Source: Diploptera punctata
Taxonomy: Eukaryota > Arthropoda > Insecta > Blattodea > Blaberidae
DNA length: 64,000 nucleotides
Direction: 5' to 3'
NCBI GenBank assembly: GCA_030220185.1
Contig: JASPKZ010004203.1
Span: 492,001-556,000 of the forward strand
A program made the position numbers and the translations under genes. A model generated the notes under the pieces. The model was not told the origin of the DNA. It ran no database searches and worked only from the letters and a program-made list of their open reading frames with translations. This document shows positions 10,628 through 21,620 of this stretch, piece by piece. Every line of letters begins with the position of its first letter. Position 1 is the stretch's first letter.

Positions 10628-11035
10628 ACTCACTCACTGGCTCTGTAGAACCTGTAGGTTCATGGCAGCGCGGACATAAGCTCTCCATACATCCCATCCC
10701 CAGCTAATGTTTTCCAATTATCCCCTGTATAATCTACTTCCCTCAAATCATGTATAATGTTATTCTCCCACCTCATTCTTAGTCTTCCAACTGGGCGTTT
10801 TCCCTCCGGTTTTCCTACCAGAAATTTCCAAGCACCTCTTTCATCCTCCATACGTGCCACATTTCCTGCCCATCGCAGCCAACGAGACTTAACTGTTTTT
10901 ATTATATCTGGCTTCCTATACAAATCATGTAGCTCACTATTATGTAGTTTTCTCCATTCACCTGTCTGTTCATCTCTTTTTGATCCAAAAATTTTCCTAA
11001 AAACTTTATTCTCAAATACTCATAATCTTCTGTCC
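10628..11035 (-). mobile_element. LINE-A 3' end fragment
   Basis: The minus strand encodes the C-terminal blocks YRKPDIIKTVKSRWLRWAGN, VARMEDERGAWKFLVGKPEG and KRPVGRLRMRWENNI followed by DLREVDYTGDNW, ending with the CTCACTCACTGG end on the plus strand. Upstream it decays at about 11035. Confidence 0.8.
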
Positions 11036-12190
11036 TTTTTTAAAACAAATTATTTATTTTGTTACAATTTTTTTTATTACAGTTTAAATGTAATATTATA
11101 TAATAAAAACTCTTTCATCATTAATTGAATAAACTGGTATAAATTTGTATTATGTTATAATTACTAATTTCAGTCTTAAAATAACTTTTTATTCAGTGTA
11201 TTGTATTGTACCCTGAAAACTTTGACGAAATAGTATTGTTTTAAGATATCACTTCCAAATAAAACCGAATGTTTTAATACTCGTACCACTTCCTACCAAA
11301 CGATAATAATGAAGCATCAGCAAGTCTTCCTTAAACATCTGTTTTACATCAACAATTCTCAAGTTCAGACAGTTGATTTACATATCAGTATGTTTAGTGC
11401 ATCTCGTCATTTTAAGTTTCACAGTCAAATTTAAAATAATATCTTATTGTTTTTAACTCACAAGTTTGCAGATCTACAAAGACTAAATGGTGAGTTAGAA
11501 GTTAAATATAATTTTAATTATGCATATATTAGTATACAATAGTTATTAACAATATTATGTGTTAATATATAATTTTACAATTTCTTAAATGTTTCTGGAA
11601 TGAGAGAATAATAGTAGAGGTATACATTTTGTGTTATAAAAGGAGAATAATGGGAAGTTTAGACATTAAATTAAATAATATAATAATTTAGCTTATAATA
11701 AAAGCTAATATTATCGTGCATTTTAATATCATCTTAGATATGTCATGAGTAGGGGATGCAAGATCAGTAAGTGATACCAAGCCAATAAAATATATTTATA
11801 CCTCTTAAATATTACTTGTAACAGCATGAAAATTGTTATAAACTATTATTGATAGCTTAATATTACTTACAATATTCAACATCAGGCATTGATGTAGGGT
11901 ACAAGTACAAAACATTACAACACATTACAAAACTACTCTCTAGAAAATATTTGTAATAGGCCTACCAGCTTGAATTCGTAGGTGCTTAGTAATTTAAATT
12001 AAACTATACATTAGCCAAAATCAGCACAAAATTAACCGCCTACTGAATATATCAATAAAGATTGTTGTATTTAATGACGTTTAGTATGTAGCAATTTATT
12101 TCAAGCGCGAGGTTCTCCTACGTACCATAAATTTACGACACGGGACTCACAGATATCCTTCCTTCTGGAGAAAGCTACATTCAGAATTGT
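11036..12190. other. No feature recognised
   Basis: Very AT-rich sequence upstream of the ligase; no coding frame, no inverted or tandem repeat detected by eye. Confidence 0.5.
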
Positions 12191-12206
12191 TACGCCTTTA
12201 AAATGC

Positions 12207-12283
12207 CATTGATTACTATCGAGTTTGAACCCGCGAACCTCGGAATCGGAGGCGTGCAGAGTAACCACTTGTCCACGTCGATG
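12207..12283 (-). repeat. tRNA-like SINE head, isolated
   Basis: The minus strand contains GGACAAGTGGTTACTCTGC and GGTTCGCGGGTTCAAACTCG, resembling A and B boxes about 40 nt apart. No cloverleaf with a full acceptor stem is evident, so it is more likely a SINE fragment than a tRNA gene. Confidence 0.35.
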
Positions 12284-12926
12284 ATGATAATGTAATAATT
12301 GTAATAATGATAATAAAAATAATGTAATGATGATAATAACAATAAAAAATATTTGTAAGTGCGCAAAGGACTATTACCAAGTAGCTCCGTCATTGTTTGT
12401 ACGAGCGAGCGATCTCCACTCACGCGAAATGTATTGCGGGCAGTCTACACATAGGATATTTTAGGAAAAATAATTATTTTTGGTAGTTTCCTTTCAAGAC
12501 TCCACTTTAATACTAATTACAAAAAAATAACTGGTGTTCAGGTAATAATGTGGCATTTTTTGATTTTATAAAAATGTTGGTGAGGAAGGTCAATTGCATA
12601 TTAATTGCATTTACGCCCTTCAGCAAAACGTAAATATTAACATACTAATTTTCAAGCGATAGAGCATGAAATCATCTATAATGTGACTATCTTTTCAAGT
12701 TGAGGGAATAGCCATACTTCGAGAAATGTATTTTATAAAAGAGACTATTTAAAACAATACGATAAATTGACAGCTCTATTACTCTTTAATTACACCAAGC
12801 GAAGACTTGAAATTCGGTTCAGATATTCAGTATATCATAAAGTTTCACTGTAAAAAAATTGTAAACTTTTAAAGATGTGAGTTCAATTTTCACACTTTTT
12901 TTGCCGATTTCGTATGGAATGTCCCT

Positions 12927-12958
12927 TTAACGTTTTTTGAAAGGAGTTGGGACATCAA
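12927..12958 (-). repeat. Isolated 32-bp exact match to LINE-A
   Basis: TTAACGTTTTTTGAAAGGAG then TTGGGACATCAA is identical to the interior of LINE-A (about 22935-22966 and 50153-50184), with no match on either side. Confidence 0.7.
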
Positions 12959-13125
12959 GAGTTGGTAGTTGTTATTGGCTAGCAGAATTTATTATAGCGA
13001 GTCACATTGGATATCATGACATCCCTTTCCTTACTTCATTATCTTACCTGGATTTCATTATTTTCCGTAACATGTTTAGTATCAGTTGTCCTCTTAACCC
13101 GGTATATCAAAATAAAAACTTAAAT

Positions 13126-13192
13126 TTTATTGGCGGGAATCAAACCTTGTGCCCCTGAGATGCCAGCCAGACATGCTGATGTAGTCATGGTA
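13126..13192 (-). repeat. tRNA-like SINE head, isolated
   Basis: The minus strand has ACAAGGTTTGATTCCCGCC, a B box-like T arm, preceded by an A box-like region GACTACATCAGCATGTCTGG. It is short and divergent. Confidence 0.3.
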
Positions 13193-13199
13193 AAAATAT

Positions 13200-14524
13200 A
13201 GGCCTAACTGTATACAATTTTTAGTAATTTCAGACCTAACAAATTTTGTAAATGATAGTGTGCACCCAAACAGAAAATGCAGAAACAGCCACTGTTCTTG
13301 ATCATAGAATAAAAGTAATATATCTCCTTTAAGATTAAAATAAAAAAAATGTTAATCCCTGCACGGTGATAAGCCACTAGAGATCCCTATTAATATTATG
13401 AATAGTGATGATCACTCGGAGTGCTGAACAAGGATTTATTATCAAGCGGGCCACCGAAACCATATTAAGGGAGTGGTATTATAATATTGTAGATGGCAGC
13501 TCCTGCTAAATATTTTCTTCAAGCTACAATGGCTTTAGCTGCCATCTATTAATAGAAAATGCATGTTTCAACTCTCTGCGTATCCAATCTGATATCCGAT
13601 GACACAAAGAATAGGCATATTATTTAACACTATATATAATATAACATTATTATCTGCTTTCGTAAATTAAAAAAAAAGTCTTAAATATTCTAATAGTTAA
13701 TTGCGATAGTCGAGATTTTTGTCTCAAAATACACTACGTTAACTGTCAAATTAAAGGCAGGAAATTTACAGATAATTTGTTTATGACATATTATATAATT
13801 ACACTATAATCTGCAGTTTCATTTTATTAGAGGTGCCTTGCGGATGTAATATTGAAAATTCGCTTATTTGACAGTATTCTGGTATAATTGACAAATTTTA
13901 TATTGTTAACATCTTTTGCGTCAAATTTTGTTTCGTCTGCACTGATCTACTGAAGATAAAAACGTAAGTAGTATTCTGCGGTATTCTGAACCATAGAGTA
14001 AGCTAAGCGTAATACACATTTATGAACGTGTAACTGTTTTGCACTTCGTGAGCTTCGTGACGTCATATATCGCAATGGTGGATAAATAGTGGGTAGCTGA
14101 ATCTGATAACCATATCTTAATGGAAGTGGAAAACAGAACTTAATAAACTTAAAACGTGTTATACATTTTTTGAAATAAACAATATTAGTGTGCCATGTTA
14201 TGTTGCTAACCATAGCAACTGTAGAATCTTGTGTAACATTTTCTACTCGACTTTCTGTCTTGGTTGATTAGCCTAGCACAACATCCAGTTTTACAACGGA
14301 AAGAATTCTATTTAACTTGGAAGATATTTTTGTAAGTGTTGGATAGTAATATAATGCAATACAGAGATATTCGATTTGTTACCAGTAGATTCCTTGCTTT
14401 GATTTTATCGTCCATTTGACATGCTGTCATTAATGACAAGAGATGCCTATTATCCTGAAAATGATTATGATTCACTTCACTATTAAGACAGAATGAGTTT
14501 AATATTTTTTTCTTGTTTATCTAG
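13200..14524. other. Unassigned, possible promoter region of the ligase
   Basis: Mostly free of recognised repeats. It holds a small inverted repeat (AGATGGCAGCT...AGCTGCCATCT, 13491-13548) and the CRE-like site. No coding frame. Confidence 0.4.
14058..14065. promoter_or_regulatory. Perfect CRE-like palindrome TGACGTCA upstream of the ligase
   Basis: TGACGTCA lies about 550 bp upstream of the first coding ATG, in the least repetitive stretch of the window's left half. It is the full palindromic site bound by CREB/ATF proteins. A single site can occur by chance, and the transcription start is unknown. A nearby inverted repeat GTTGCTA...TAGCAAC sits at about 14200-14217. Confidence 0.2.
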
Positions 14525-14606
14525 GTTGAAATATCAATGAAGGGTAACCATGAAGAATCAGTATGATATGAAAGTTTAGTATTATTTAATTTTATGACAA
14601 ACTATC
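14525..14606 (+). other. Probable 5' UTR of the ligase first coding exon
   Basis: A pyrimidine-rich tract followed by CTAG ends at 14524, 82 bases before the start ATG, and would be a good acceptor for a non-coding upstream exon. A possible matching donor (TTTTTGTAAGTG at about 14331) exists, but there is no transcript evidence. Short upstream ATGs are present in this stretch. Confidence 0.3.
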
Positions 14607-14652
14607 ATGTCAGAACTAGCATCTCCTGGTTTTTACCAATTAAGTGTAACAG
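14607..14652 (+). CDS. Su(dx): Ligase coding exon 1 (start Met, 15 residues)
   Basis: The exon encodes MSELASPGFYQLSVT followed by one base of the next codon, and ends at CAG|GTGAGT, a near-consensus donor at 14653. It supplies the first strand of the C2 domain. It was too short to stand out as an open reading frame and was found by extending exon 2 upstream. The ATG is preceded in the mRNA direction by a probable 5' UTR; a polypyrimidine-AG acceptor (TTTATCTAG ending at 14524) could mark the start of this exon, which would put about 82 nt of 5' UTR before the ATG. The joined codon G+TT gives Val and runs into VECAHLRGG, exactly as expected for this C2 family. Confidence 0.85.
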
Positions 14653-14738
14653 GTGAGTATATACATATTAGGTGGAAAGTAAAAATGTATGATTGTTGGT
14701 TCAGAATCTTTACTTTCTCATTTTTTATATTGTTTTAG

Positions 14739-14880
14739 TTGAGTGTGCACATCTTCGAGGAGGAAGTACTTTATTTAAACCAAATCCTTATGTTGAACTT
14801 TCAATTGATGATAAATCACCCAGAAAAACAGAGGTTGTGAAGTGTACTTATCAACCCAAGTGGAATGAAGAGTTTACTGT
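14739..14880 (+). CDS. Su(dx): Ligase coding exon 2 (first half of C2 domain)
   Basis: The acceptor is TTGTTTTAG at 14738 and the donor is GT|GTAAGT at 14881. The exon encodes the first half of a C2 domain: VECAHLRGG, then the motif [10 protein letters not shown] with the acidic loop residues typical of calcium and phospholipid binding loops, then the conserved WNEEFTV strand. C2 domains of NEDD4-family ligases direct the enzyme to membranes and can hold the HECT domain inactive. The upstream intron is only 86 bp, while the downstream intron is nearly 40 kb and full of transposons. Confidence 0.9.
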
Positions 14881-15360
14881 GTAAGTAAAAACTTTATTGC
14901 AATAATAAGTACCTTAATCAGGCAAGTTTAGATTTTCAACTACTTATATAAGTATGGGTATTCAGTGCCACTCTTAGCCTTGTAGCATGATATTATTACT
15001 TAGGATAGGCCTAATTACTTAGTAAACCTAAGTGTTGTTTGAACTGAATTTAAAAACTATAAAACAAATTGGGTGAGGTAGGTTATATGCCCATCACAAT
15101 TCTATACGTACATTCTTATGCCACTGATGCACTAAACACTTGTAAACATGTTTTGTACTGTTTTAAACATTTTGCAACAATCTTCAAGCTTTCTTTACAA
15201 TATTTTATATTTATATATTTACGTAAAACATGATCGTGGATACATTACTTACTTGCTACTTTCCATGTTGTTCCAATGTTGCCACCATTTGAAAATAATT
15301 TCAAACCATATTTAGTGTTAGTGTACATAAAATTAGTTTTCTAGTTCATTAAATAGTACG

Positions 15361-15520
15361 CATGTAAATTGTTTTGTTATGTTAGGAAATGGGAAGTTGG
15401 TTTACGTCCATTTTTTTAAGCATTTGGGAATAAATAATATGCATGTAAATTGTTTTCTTTAGTTAGGAAATGGCAAGTTAGTTAACGTCCATTTTTTTTT
15501 GCATTTGGAAATTTATTCCC
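15361..15520. repeat. Two-copy tandem repeat, period about 80 bp
   Basis: GCATGTAAATTGTTTTGTTATG...GGAAATGGGAAGTTGGTTTACG and a second copy GCATGTAAATTGTTTTCTTTAG...GGAAATGGCAAGTTAGTTAACG follow one another inside ligase intron 2. Confidence 0.7.
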
Positions 15521-15854
15521 AAAGTTGGTAACTCCGACTGCAGAGCCATCTACCGGAGGCTATATTAACCATTACGGCAACTCGTGCATGCGTACTGCGA
15601 TTCTGTGAAACTTAGAAGAATTTGTCTGAGACATATAACCGACTTTTTCCAACAAATTCACTCTAATCTTGAACTAATCAGTGACTTATTTTTTTATAAT
15701 TATTGGTATTAGATTTTTTTATTGAATCTCCAATAATACAAACTCTATTTCACCATCCGGTATGTTAGGGTTTTAGTTACAATTAGTTATTTACAGTAAT
15801 TTAGAGCATAGGCAATTTCTAGCGTTACATAGTAACGTAATATGAACAAATCAA

Positions 15855-16130
15855 TTAACAAACCAAAAAACTAACTCTTAAAAATATGATAGATAAAGTA
15901 CACAGCTTTCTATAGCAACACTTCTTACATAAAATATTTGACAAAGGCAGTTGAAATCTATTATGGCAATAACCTAATTTTTTAATAAATTCATGTCTTT
16001 TGGAATGAAATACGGGACACTCAAATAACAGATGTGAGATAGTCTGGCTGGAGTTTTTGCAAATACAGGTATCTGTACCTATTTTAAATTGTTCCAAATA
16101 ATGTCCAAATTTACTGTGTCCAGTCATAAA
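15855..16130 (-). mobile_element. LINE remnant: C-terminal tail after RNase H
   Basis: The minus strand reads MTGHSKFGHYLEQFKIG, TDTCICKNSSQTISHLLFECP, VFHSKRHEFIKKLG. The C-x-C...H...C arrangement is the zinc knuckle-like tail found after the RNase H domain in jockey-type LINEs. Upstream domains are not detectable. Confidence 0.55.
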
Positions 16131-16139
16131 TTGTGTTAA

Positions 16140-16924
16140 TACAAAATTGGTATTAGATTAAAAATGAAACTAAGAAGTTACAATTAGGTTTTTCTATAAC
16201 AATTAGGTTTCCTATGCAGGCCTAATTACTAATTATTTATTTATTTTTGAAATGTCAAAGGTAGCAATAAAAATGTCATTGGCTCCTTAATCTTCTTATT
16301 CCAAATATTGCTTAGTCTCAGTTATATGTTGAAGCCCAGGACAGGATTGAAGTGAGCTCGAGTCATGGGAACGCAGCTTGCAGTTTGGAGACAACGTGAT
16401 GTCAAACAGATGGGGATGTTTAGTGAGGATGTTATGTCCTGCAATTAGGTGAAACATTTGCAACCACTTCCATTCTTGATTCAGCTGAATGTTTGCTATA
16501 CAGGTCTTCTATTCTTTTAGGTTTGTTCTGCATTCCAATTCCTGGTAAAATGATTTTTAGATTCACTTTTTGGCATATAATTTAAAGGTCACCAGTTGGC
16601 TAGTGAAGGGAGGGGTACCATAGCTCCACTTTTGGATAGTAAGTCTAGGTGGGATTGTATAATTCCAGAATTTACCTATGCAATTAAAGGTAATTTTAAT
16701 GCATGCAATGTTAGTAGAAATTGATATTAATAATATTTATTCACGGAAAATATTTATTGTGAAAGTAATTTAACATAATATTAAATGAAGAAGTGGAAGT
16801 ATTTACTTATATTGTCGACCATTTTAAACTTCCATGGAATAACTATAATGAAGAGGTAGTTATTTACGCACTTAAATACAATTTAAACGCAATGAATGTT
16901 TGTAGAATGTAATATCTAAACACT
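16140..16924. other. No feature recognised
   Basis: Intronic sequence; no motif or repeat relation found. Confidence 0.4.
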
Positions 16925-17830
16925 AACTTCATCATCATCATCATAGTATATTCACGAATTTAGGCCATTTGTTGACCCATTTCGGCCTTAAGAGAAACAC
17001 CATCCAAAAGTCGAGTGGACGTCCTGGTCTTCTTTTTCCTGCAGGTTGATATCTTAACATTTGTTTGGGTATTCTGTGATCTTCCATTCGATGAACATGT
17101 TACATCCATCTTGACTTATAATCAGAAATTTTGTTTTCTAAAGGTTCCATGTGTAATTCTTCTAAGATGTCTTCATTTTTTTTGTGATCTATTAGTGTGT
17201 ATCCTGCAGTCCTCCGAAGGTATCTCATTTCAGCAGATCTAAGTCTCTGTATATCCTTCTGTTTCAATGTCCATACTTTGCTAACATACAAAAGAGTTGG
17301 AAGAGCCAGTGTTTTATATACTTTTAATCTTGAATGCTTTTGGACTAACTGTGGCTTGAAGGTAGAATTTATTAACCCTAAAATTCTTAAAAATTTAGAT
17401 ATTTTTGCATTTACATCCTTTTCTTCTTCAATTGAGATATTGCATCCTAGATATGTAAAATTATTCACCTGCTCCAAAATGTTATTGTCCAGTACAATTT
17501 TACTTCTGACAGGATCTACACCTTGAAATGCAATGATTTTTGTTTTTTCTGTAGATATCTTCAAACCATAATCTTCTGTAATTTTGTTAAGTTCATACAG
17601 ACCTTTCTGTAGATTATCTTCTGAATTTGCTATTATTATTTGGTCATCTGCAAACAATAGGGTGTTTAATTTTCTATTTTCTGATATTCTTATTCCAAAT
17701 TTATGTCTTGTTCCAGCAACATATTACTTCATTGATATAAATTGCAAAGAGTGTTGGGGATAGGGGGCAGCCTTGTCTCACACCACGATTTATAATTCCT
17801 TCTTCAGAAAATCTGTTATTTAATTTAATC
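16925..17830 (-). mobile_element. LINE-B remnant: reverse transcriptase C-terminal half
   Basis: On the minus strand a decayed GVRQGCPLSPTLFAIYINE motif (about 17730-17790) precedes the catalytic MFADDQIIIANSEDNLQKG block at about 17600-17657, then GLKISTEKTKIIAFQG, NNFTYLGCNIS, KVYKTLALPTLLYVSKVWTL and EMRYLRRTAGYTLIDHKKNE. The remaining frame is about 185 codons. The 3' end carries a GRPGRP-like block, a GCCGAAATGGG stretch and a short ATG repeat tail at 16928-16944, the same end as at 58202-58319. Confidence 0.75.
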
Positions 17831-18605
17831 TTTATGGTTATGCATATATAGGCCACACTTTTTACCTAAAATGTAAGTTCTAAAATTAGGGTGCAGCTTA
17901 TACGTGAAATAACTACAGTAGATAACTGGTACATATTGGGAAGTTTCTGCGCTATTGATGGACACTGCTGAATTACAAGGTCGTGACATGTCATAACTCG
18001 CCTTGTCCAACCGTAACTTGCCTTAAATTCATTACATGGAATTTCCATATTCTTGGCTATCTTAAGGCCTTCAAACTATATAATTTCAACGGATACAGAA
18101 AATCTGTCTGCCCTTGTTTTCTGTACGTAATCCAGGAGAACTTTTTCTAACTGTGGATATTTTGCTTTCTTTCCATGGAAATATTGTCGATCTTGTGATG
18201 TGTTTTCATGTGCAAGTTTTGTTTGGATCCACTGTCACACATTCTTTCATCCACATCAAACTTTCTTCCTGCTATCCTATTTCCATGTTCTGCTGCATAG
18301 CACACCACTTGTAGCTTGAATTTGGAGGTATAACTTGCTCTGCACTAACCCATATTTACACATAGTGAACAGAAATGACAATGAATACCTTGTGTTAATG
18401 ACTGAGCTGCAGCCCGAATGTACTGTTACATAGCCGGTAACAGAAGCTTTGAAATGTACAATGTTGCCAAATTTAAAAATGGTGTAGGCCTACTTCTGAC
18501 TTTTGCACTAATTCTTAGCAAAAGTATAAATATTTTCCCCAATTTATTATTGCAAAACATGGACGTAGCTTATACATGCATGCAGCCTATACATGCATAA
18601 ATACT
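17830..18605 (-). mobile_element. Pogo/Tigger-like DNA transposon remnant
   Basis: The ends are imperfect inverted repeats: TTATGCATATATAGGC near 17836 and the complement of TTATGCATGTATAGGCTGC near 18600, with the right end reading CAGTATTTATGC outward next to TA, as in pogo elements. The minus strand has a CENP-B type helix-turn-helix segment, MEIPCNEFKASYGWTRRVMTC followed by CPSIAQKLP. The frame is broken and no DDE domain remains. Confidence 0.55.
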
Positions 18606-18839
18606 GTAATTTAATTACTCTAACATGTAAAGGTAATAAATAGAGAGGGTAAAAATACTGACTTAAACATGATAAACAGGTATTTTGAATTTTCATAGAA
18701 TGACTATAAAGAATAGTTAGTTACTTACACATTTAAACACAATTTAAATGCAATGAAAACATTAATTTGAACATAATTTAATTACTCTAACCTGTAAAAG
18801 TAGCATGACACAGTCAGCTTTCTTGATAGAATTGTGTTA

Positions 18840-18905
18840 CCTCTAATTCGTAACCAGCCAAAATGGACCCCTGTTGGTCAGACATGCTAACCTTTACACC
18901 ATAGA
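18840..18905 (-). repeat. tRNA-like SINE head fragment
   Basis: The minus strand reads ATGGTGTAAAGGTTAGCATG, an A box-like D arm, and GGCTGGTTACGAATTAG where a B box would be. It is short and isolated. Confidence 0.3.
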
Positions 18906-19371
18906 GATATATAGATTTTCAGTGTTTTTCAAAGACCAAAATTACAGCAGTTGGACTTTCATGACCTATTCTAGTTTCATCATATTTTATTATGGCATAA
19001 TATGAATGTTAAATAGAATAATACAATCTTTTGAATTCTAAAGATTACAAGGAAATGTCAAAGCTTTCACTAAAAGTTTTTAACAGTAATGTTATTACCA
19101 GGGAACGGAAGTTCATGCCCTAAAAACATGAAGAATATGTATGCATTTATGCCGTAAACAATAGCATAAATATGCCACAAAATATGCTGTAAAAATAGCT
19201 AAATATGATACAAAATATGCATAAGCAATCTGAGATTATTTTAACAGAATAATATGTTATAGATTTATAGGTAACTTACGTTTAGTCTCTGGATTTTGAA
19301 GTGCTTGCCTCATTGCTGAATGCTCCATTACTACTGTTGCAGTTCACAACTAACCAGTGACGTATATTACT

Positions 19372-19667
19372 TACTCTTACCCACTGGCACTAACGAACCC
19401 ATAGGTTCATGGCCGCACGGACATAAGCTCTCCATACATCCCTATCCTGAGCTAATGCTTTCCAATCATTCCCTGTATAATCTACTTCCCTCAAATCATA
19501 GGTAATGTTATTTTCCCACCTCATTCTTGGTCTACCAACTGGGCGTTGTCCCTCTGGCTTTTCTACAAGAAGCTTCCATGCAAGTATTTCATTCCCCATG
19601 CGTGCAATATGTCCTGCCCATCGCAGTCTATGAGACTTAACTGTTCTTATTATATCTGGCTTCCTTA
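19372..19667 (-). mobile_element. LINE-A 3' fragment inside the hAT element
   Basis: The minus strand begins RKPDIIRTVKSHRLRWAGH, then GKPEGQ-like, RPRMRWENNITYDLREVDY and AQDRDVWRAYVRAAMNLWV, followed by the GTGGGTAAGAGTAAG tail. It is fused in frame to the upstream hAT sequence. Confidence 0.85.
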
Positions 19668-20915
19668 ATTCATTGTCCGATACAGTTTTCTGTGCTAATT
19701 CGATAGATGCTGCTTCACTTGAATCAAAAATATTTATAATTTCTTTAATTTTAGAAAAATGTTCTGAATAGTATAGAGCAACTTCCAGCCATGTGCCCCA
19801 ACGGGTTAAAATTGGCTGTGGTGGGAGGGGAACGTCAGGCGCTATTGTTCTGAACTTTTGATCTCTGGACGGAGCTTTCTTAAATACTTTCTTAACAGAC
19901 GACACTGGCTTGTCCACTAAAGGATAACATGTTCGAATAGTCTCTGATATACGATGAAGGCCGTGTGCAAGACATGTTAAGTGAATCATATGAGCGAAAA
20001 TACCTTTCAGTGTTGTACCTGATTTTATCATATAACTAGCAGAGTCCGTTATCAAGAGGAGCACATTATCGTATTTAATGCCATCAGGCCACAATAGTTT
20101 CAGCGAATCAATAACAAACTGAGTAATTGTTACATTGTTAGTAACTTCTAACACTGCAATATTCAGAAGATACGGAGTTGTGGGATTTTCTTTACAAAGT
20201 GCTCCAACTATAAAATTCGCTATGTAACGACCTTCACAATCCGTCGTTTCATCAACACTAATCCATACAAATTGATTCCTAAGAGTATTCTGAATATTTG
20301 ATATTACACTGTTGTAACACTGACTTACATATGTTTTTCGTAAAGTACTTTCATCTGGTACATGTTCGTTGGTGTATTTCTGAAGAAAATTTCTTAGCGT
20401 TGGATTATTGAGTTTAAAGAGAGGAATATCGCATGCTATAAAAACCTCACACAAGTCTGAAGAAAACTGAGTTAACTACTACCTAAACACTCCGCAAGTT
20501 GATGAACTGGAAGAAGATTTTCGGGCTGTAGGCCGTGGTCGTGAGGCTTGTAGTTCCCCGACGTTTTGCCAGAGACTGTGTCTGGCGAAACGTCGGGGAA
20601 CTACAAGCCTCACGACCACGGCCTACAGCCCGAAAATCTTCTTCAAGATCATCATAGCAACTCCGGCCGTGAAAGTCTACGTGAATACACTCTGCAAGTT
20701 GTTTTTGCTTTGGATTATTTTACGTTTTTAATTACTAATTCCTTATATTTGGATGTGTTTATATGCTGCAACACTTGAAACCATTTCTCACTGCCTACTT
20801 TTTTCTCACATGCTTTACAAAATAAAATTCTATTATCTGTGGAAATAAACTCGTTACGAAATTCATTTAAAAATGATTGAAGTCTACCTGAATTACTTAA
20901 TTTAACTTCGGGCAT
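19668..20915 (-). pseudogene. hAT transposase (CGGBP1-like N-terminus), interrupted
   Basis: The protein begins at 20915 (MPEVKLSNSGRLQSFLNEF) with a zinc finger-like stretch ILFCKACEKKV...QHINTSKYK, the N-terminal domain shared by hAT elements and CGGBP1. After the foldback insertion it resumes near 20484 with CEVFIACDIPLFKLNNPTLR, FVWISVDETTDCEGRYIANF (a catalytic region with D and E), LLLITDSASYMIKSG, HMIHLTCLAHGLHRISETIR and ILTRWGTWLEVALYYSEHF, conserved blocks of the hAT catalytic core. At DNEL the frame runs straight into a LINE-A fragment, and the hAT C-terminal dimerisation domain is lost. It cannot make a functional transposase as it stands. Confidence 0.85.
20502..20686. mobile_element. 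Perfect foldback element with 15-bp target duplication
   Basis: Flanks are ACACTCCGCAAGTTG (20487-20501) and ACACTCTGCAAGTTG (20687-20701). Inside, arms of about 60 bp run from GAAGAAGATTTTCGGGCTG to CCAGA and back, meeting at GACTGTG. It splits the hAT transposase between the zinc finger and the CEVF block. An end of the same family is at 1-40. Confidence 0.8.
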
Positions 20916-21620
20916 GATTTAATAGCGGTATAGAAAGCCTCTTAACAGTTTACATCCACTTCACCACACACAAAAACTAGACACTTGTTTAATGAACGAA
21001 GACACAACAACTGCTCGTGAGTCCGATGCGTAAGCGCGTTACTGTTGACCTTTGCTGCATGGAGAATACATACGGGGATTCACCAATGGACCGTGTGAAA
21101 AATTGATGCCACCTCACGAAAACTTGAGGGGCTCCCAATGGGTGTGCCATTCATCGTTAAACATAAATTAATCATGTTTACTACGTTACATTTTTTAATT
21201 AACTATTTAATTTAAATTAATGAAATTTTAAAATTTAAAAACCTTTAAATATTTGAAAAATACAAATAAATATACCAAATATGCAGCTTCCCTGCTTAAA
21301 TGTTAAAATATGATGCATTTATAAATAAAGGTAAAATATGCACTTTTATGCACAATAAAAACAATATTATTGTATTCAGAAATTTGTGATTCGTGTAGGT
21401 AATCTTTCGGCATATTTGCACAACGAGAGAGAACAAATATGCAAATGCATGTGAACTTCCATTCCCTGGTCATTACATAATAATAATGAAAGCAATATTT
21501 TATAAAGATACTTTTTTTTTTTTCAGTTTCTGATTACTAGAAATTTCAATAAACCAATAAAAGTAAATAATATAATTTTAAAATACAATTGGAAGTAACA
21601 TTAAGAGCTTTGTTTAATAA

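Larger units (their letters stand above)
19099..21468 (-). mobile_element. Complete hAT element with TIRs and 8-bp target duplication
   Basis: The left end CAGGGAACGGAAGTTCATG and the right end (complement CAGGGAATGGAAGTTCACATG) are terminal inverted repeats. They are flanked by GTTATTAC (19091-19098) and GTCATTAC (21469-21476), an 8-bp duplication with one change, as hAT insertion requires. Subterminal regions carry many ATATGC/GCATAT short repeats. The transposase runs right to left. Two later insertions sit inside it: a LINE-A fragment (19372-19667) and a foldback (20502-20686). Confidence 0.9.

Noticed and set aside
20502..20686. Hammerhead ribozyme in the foldback (CGAAACGTC present)
   Set aside because: GAAAC and a strong stem exist, but the CUGANGA box is missing in either orientation; the similarity comes from the palindrome.
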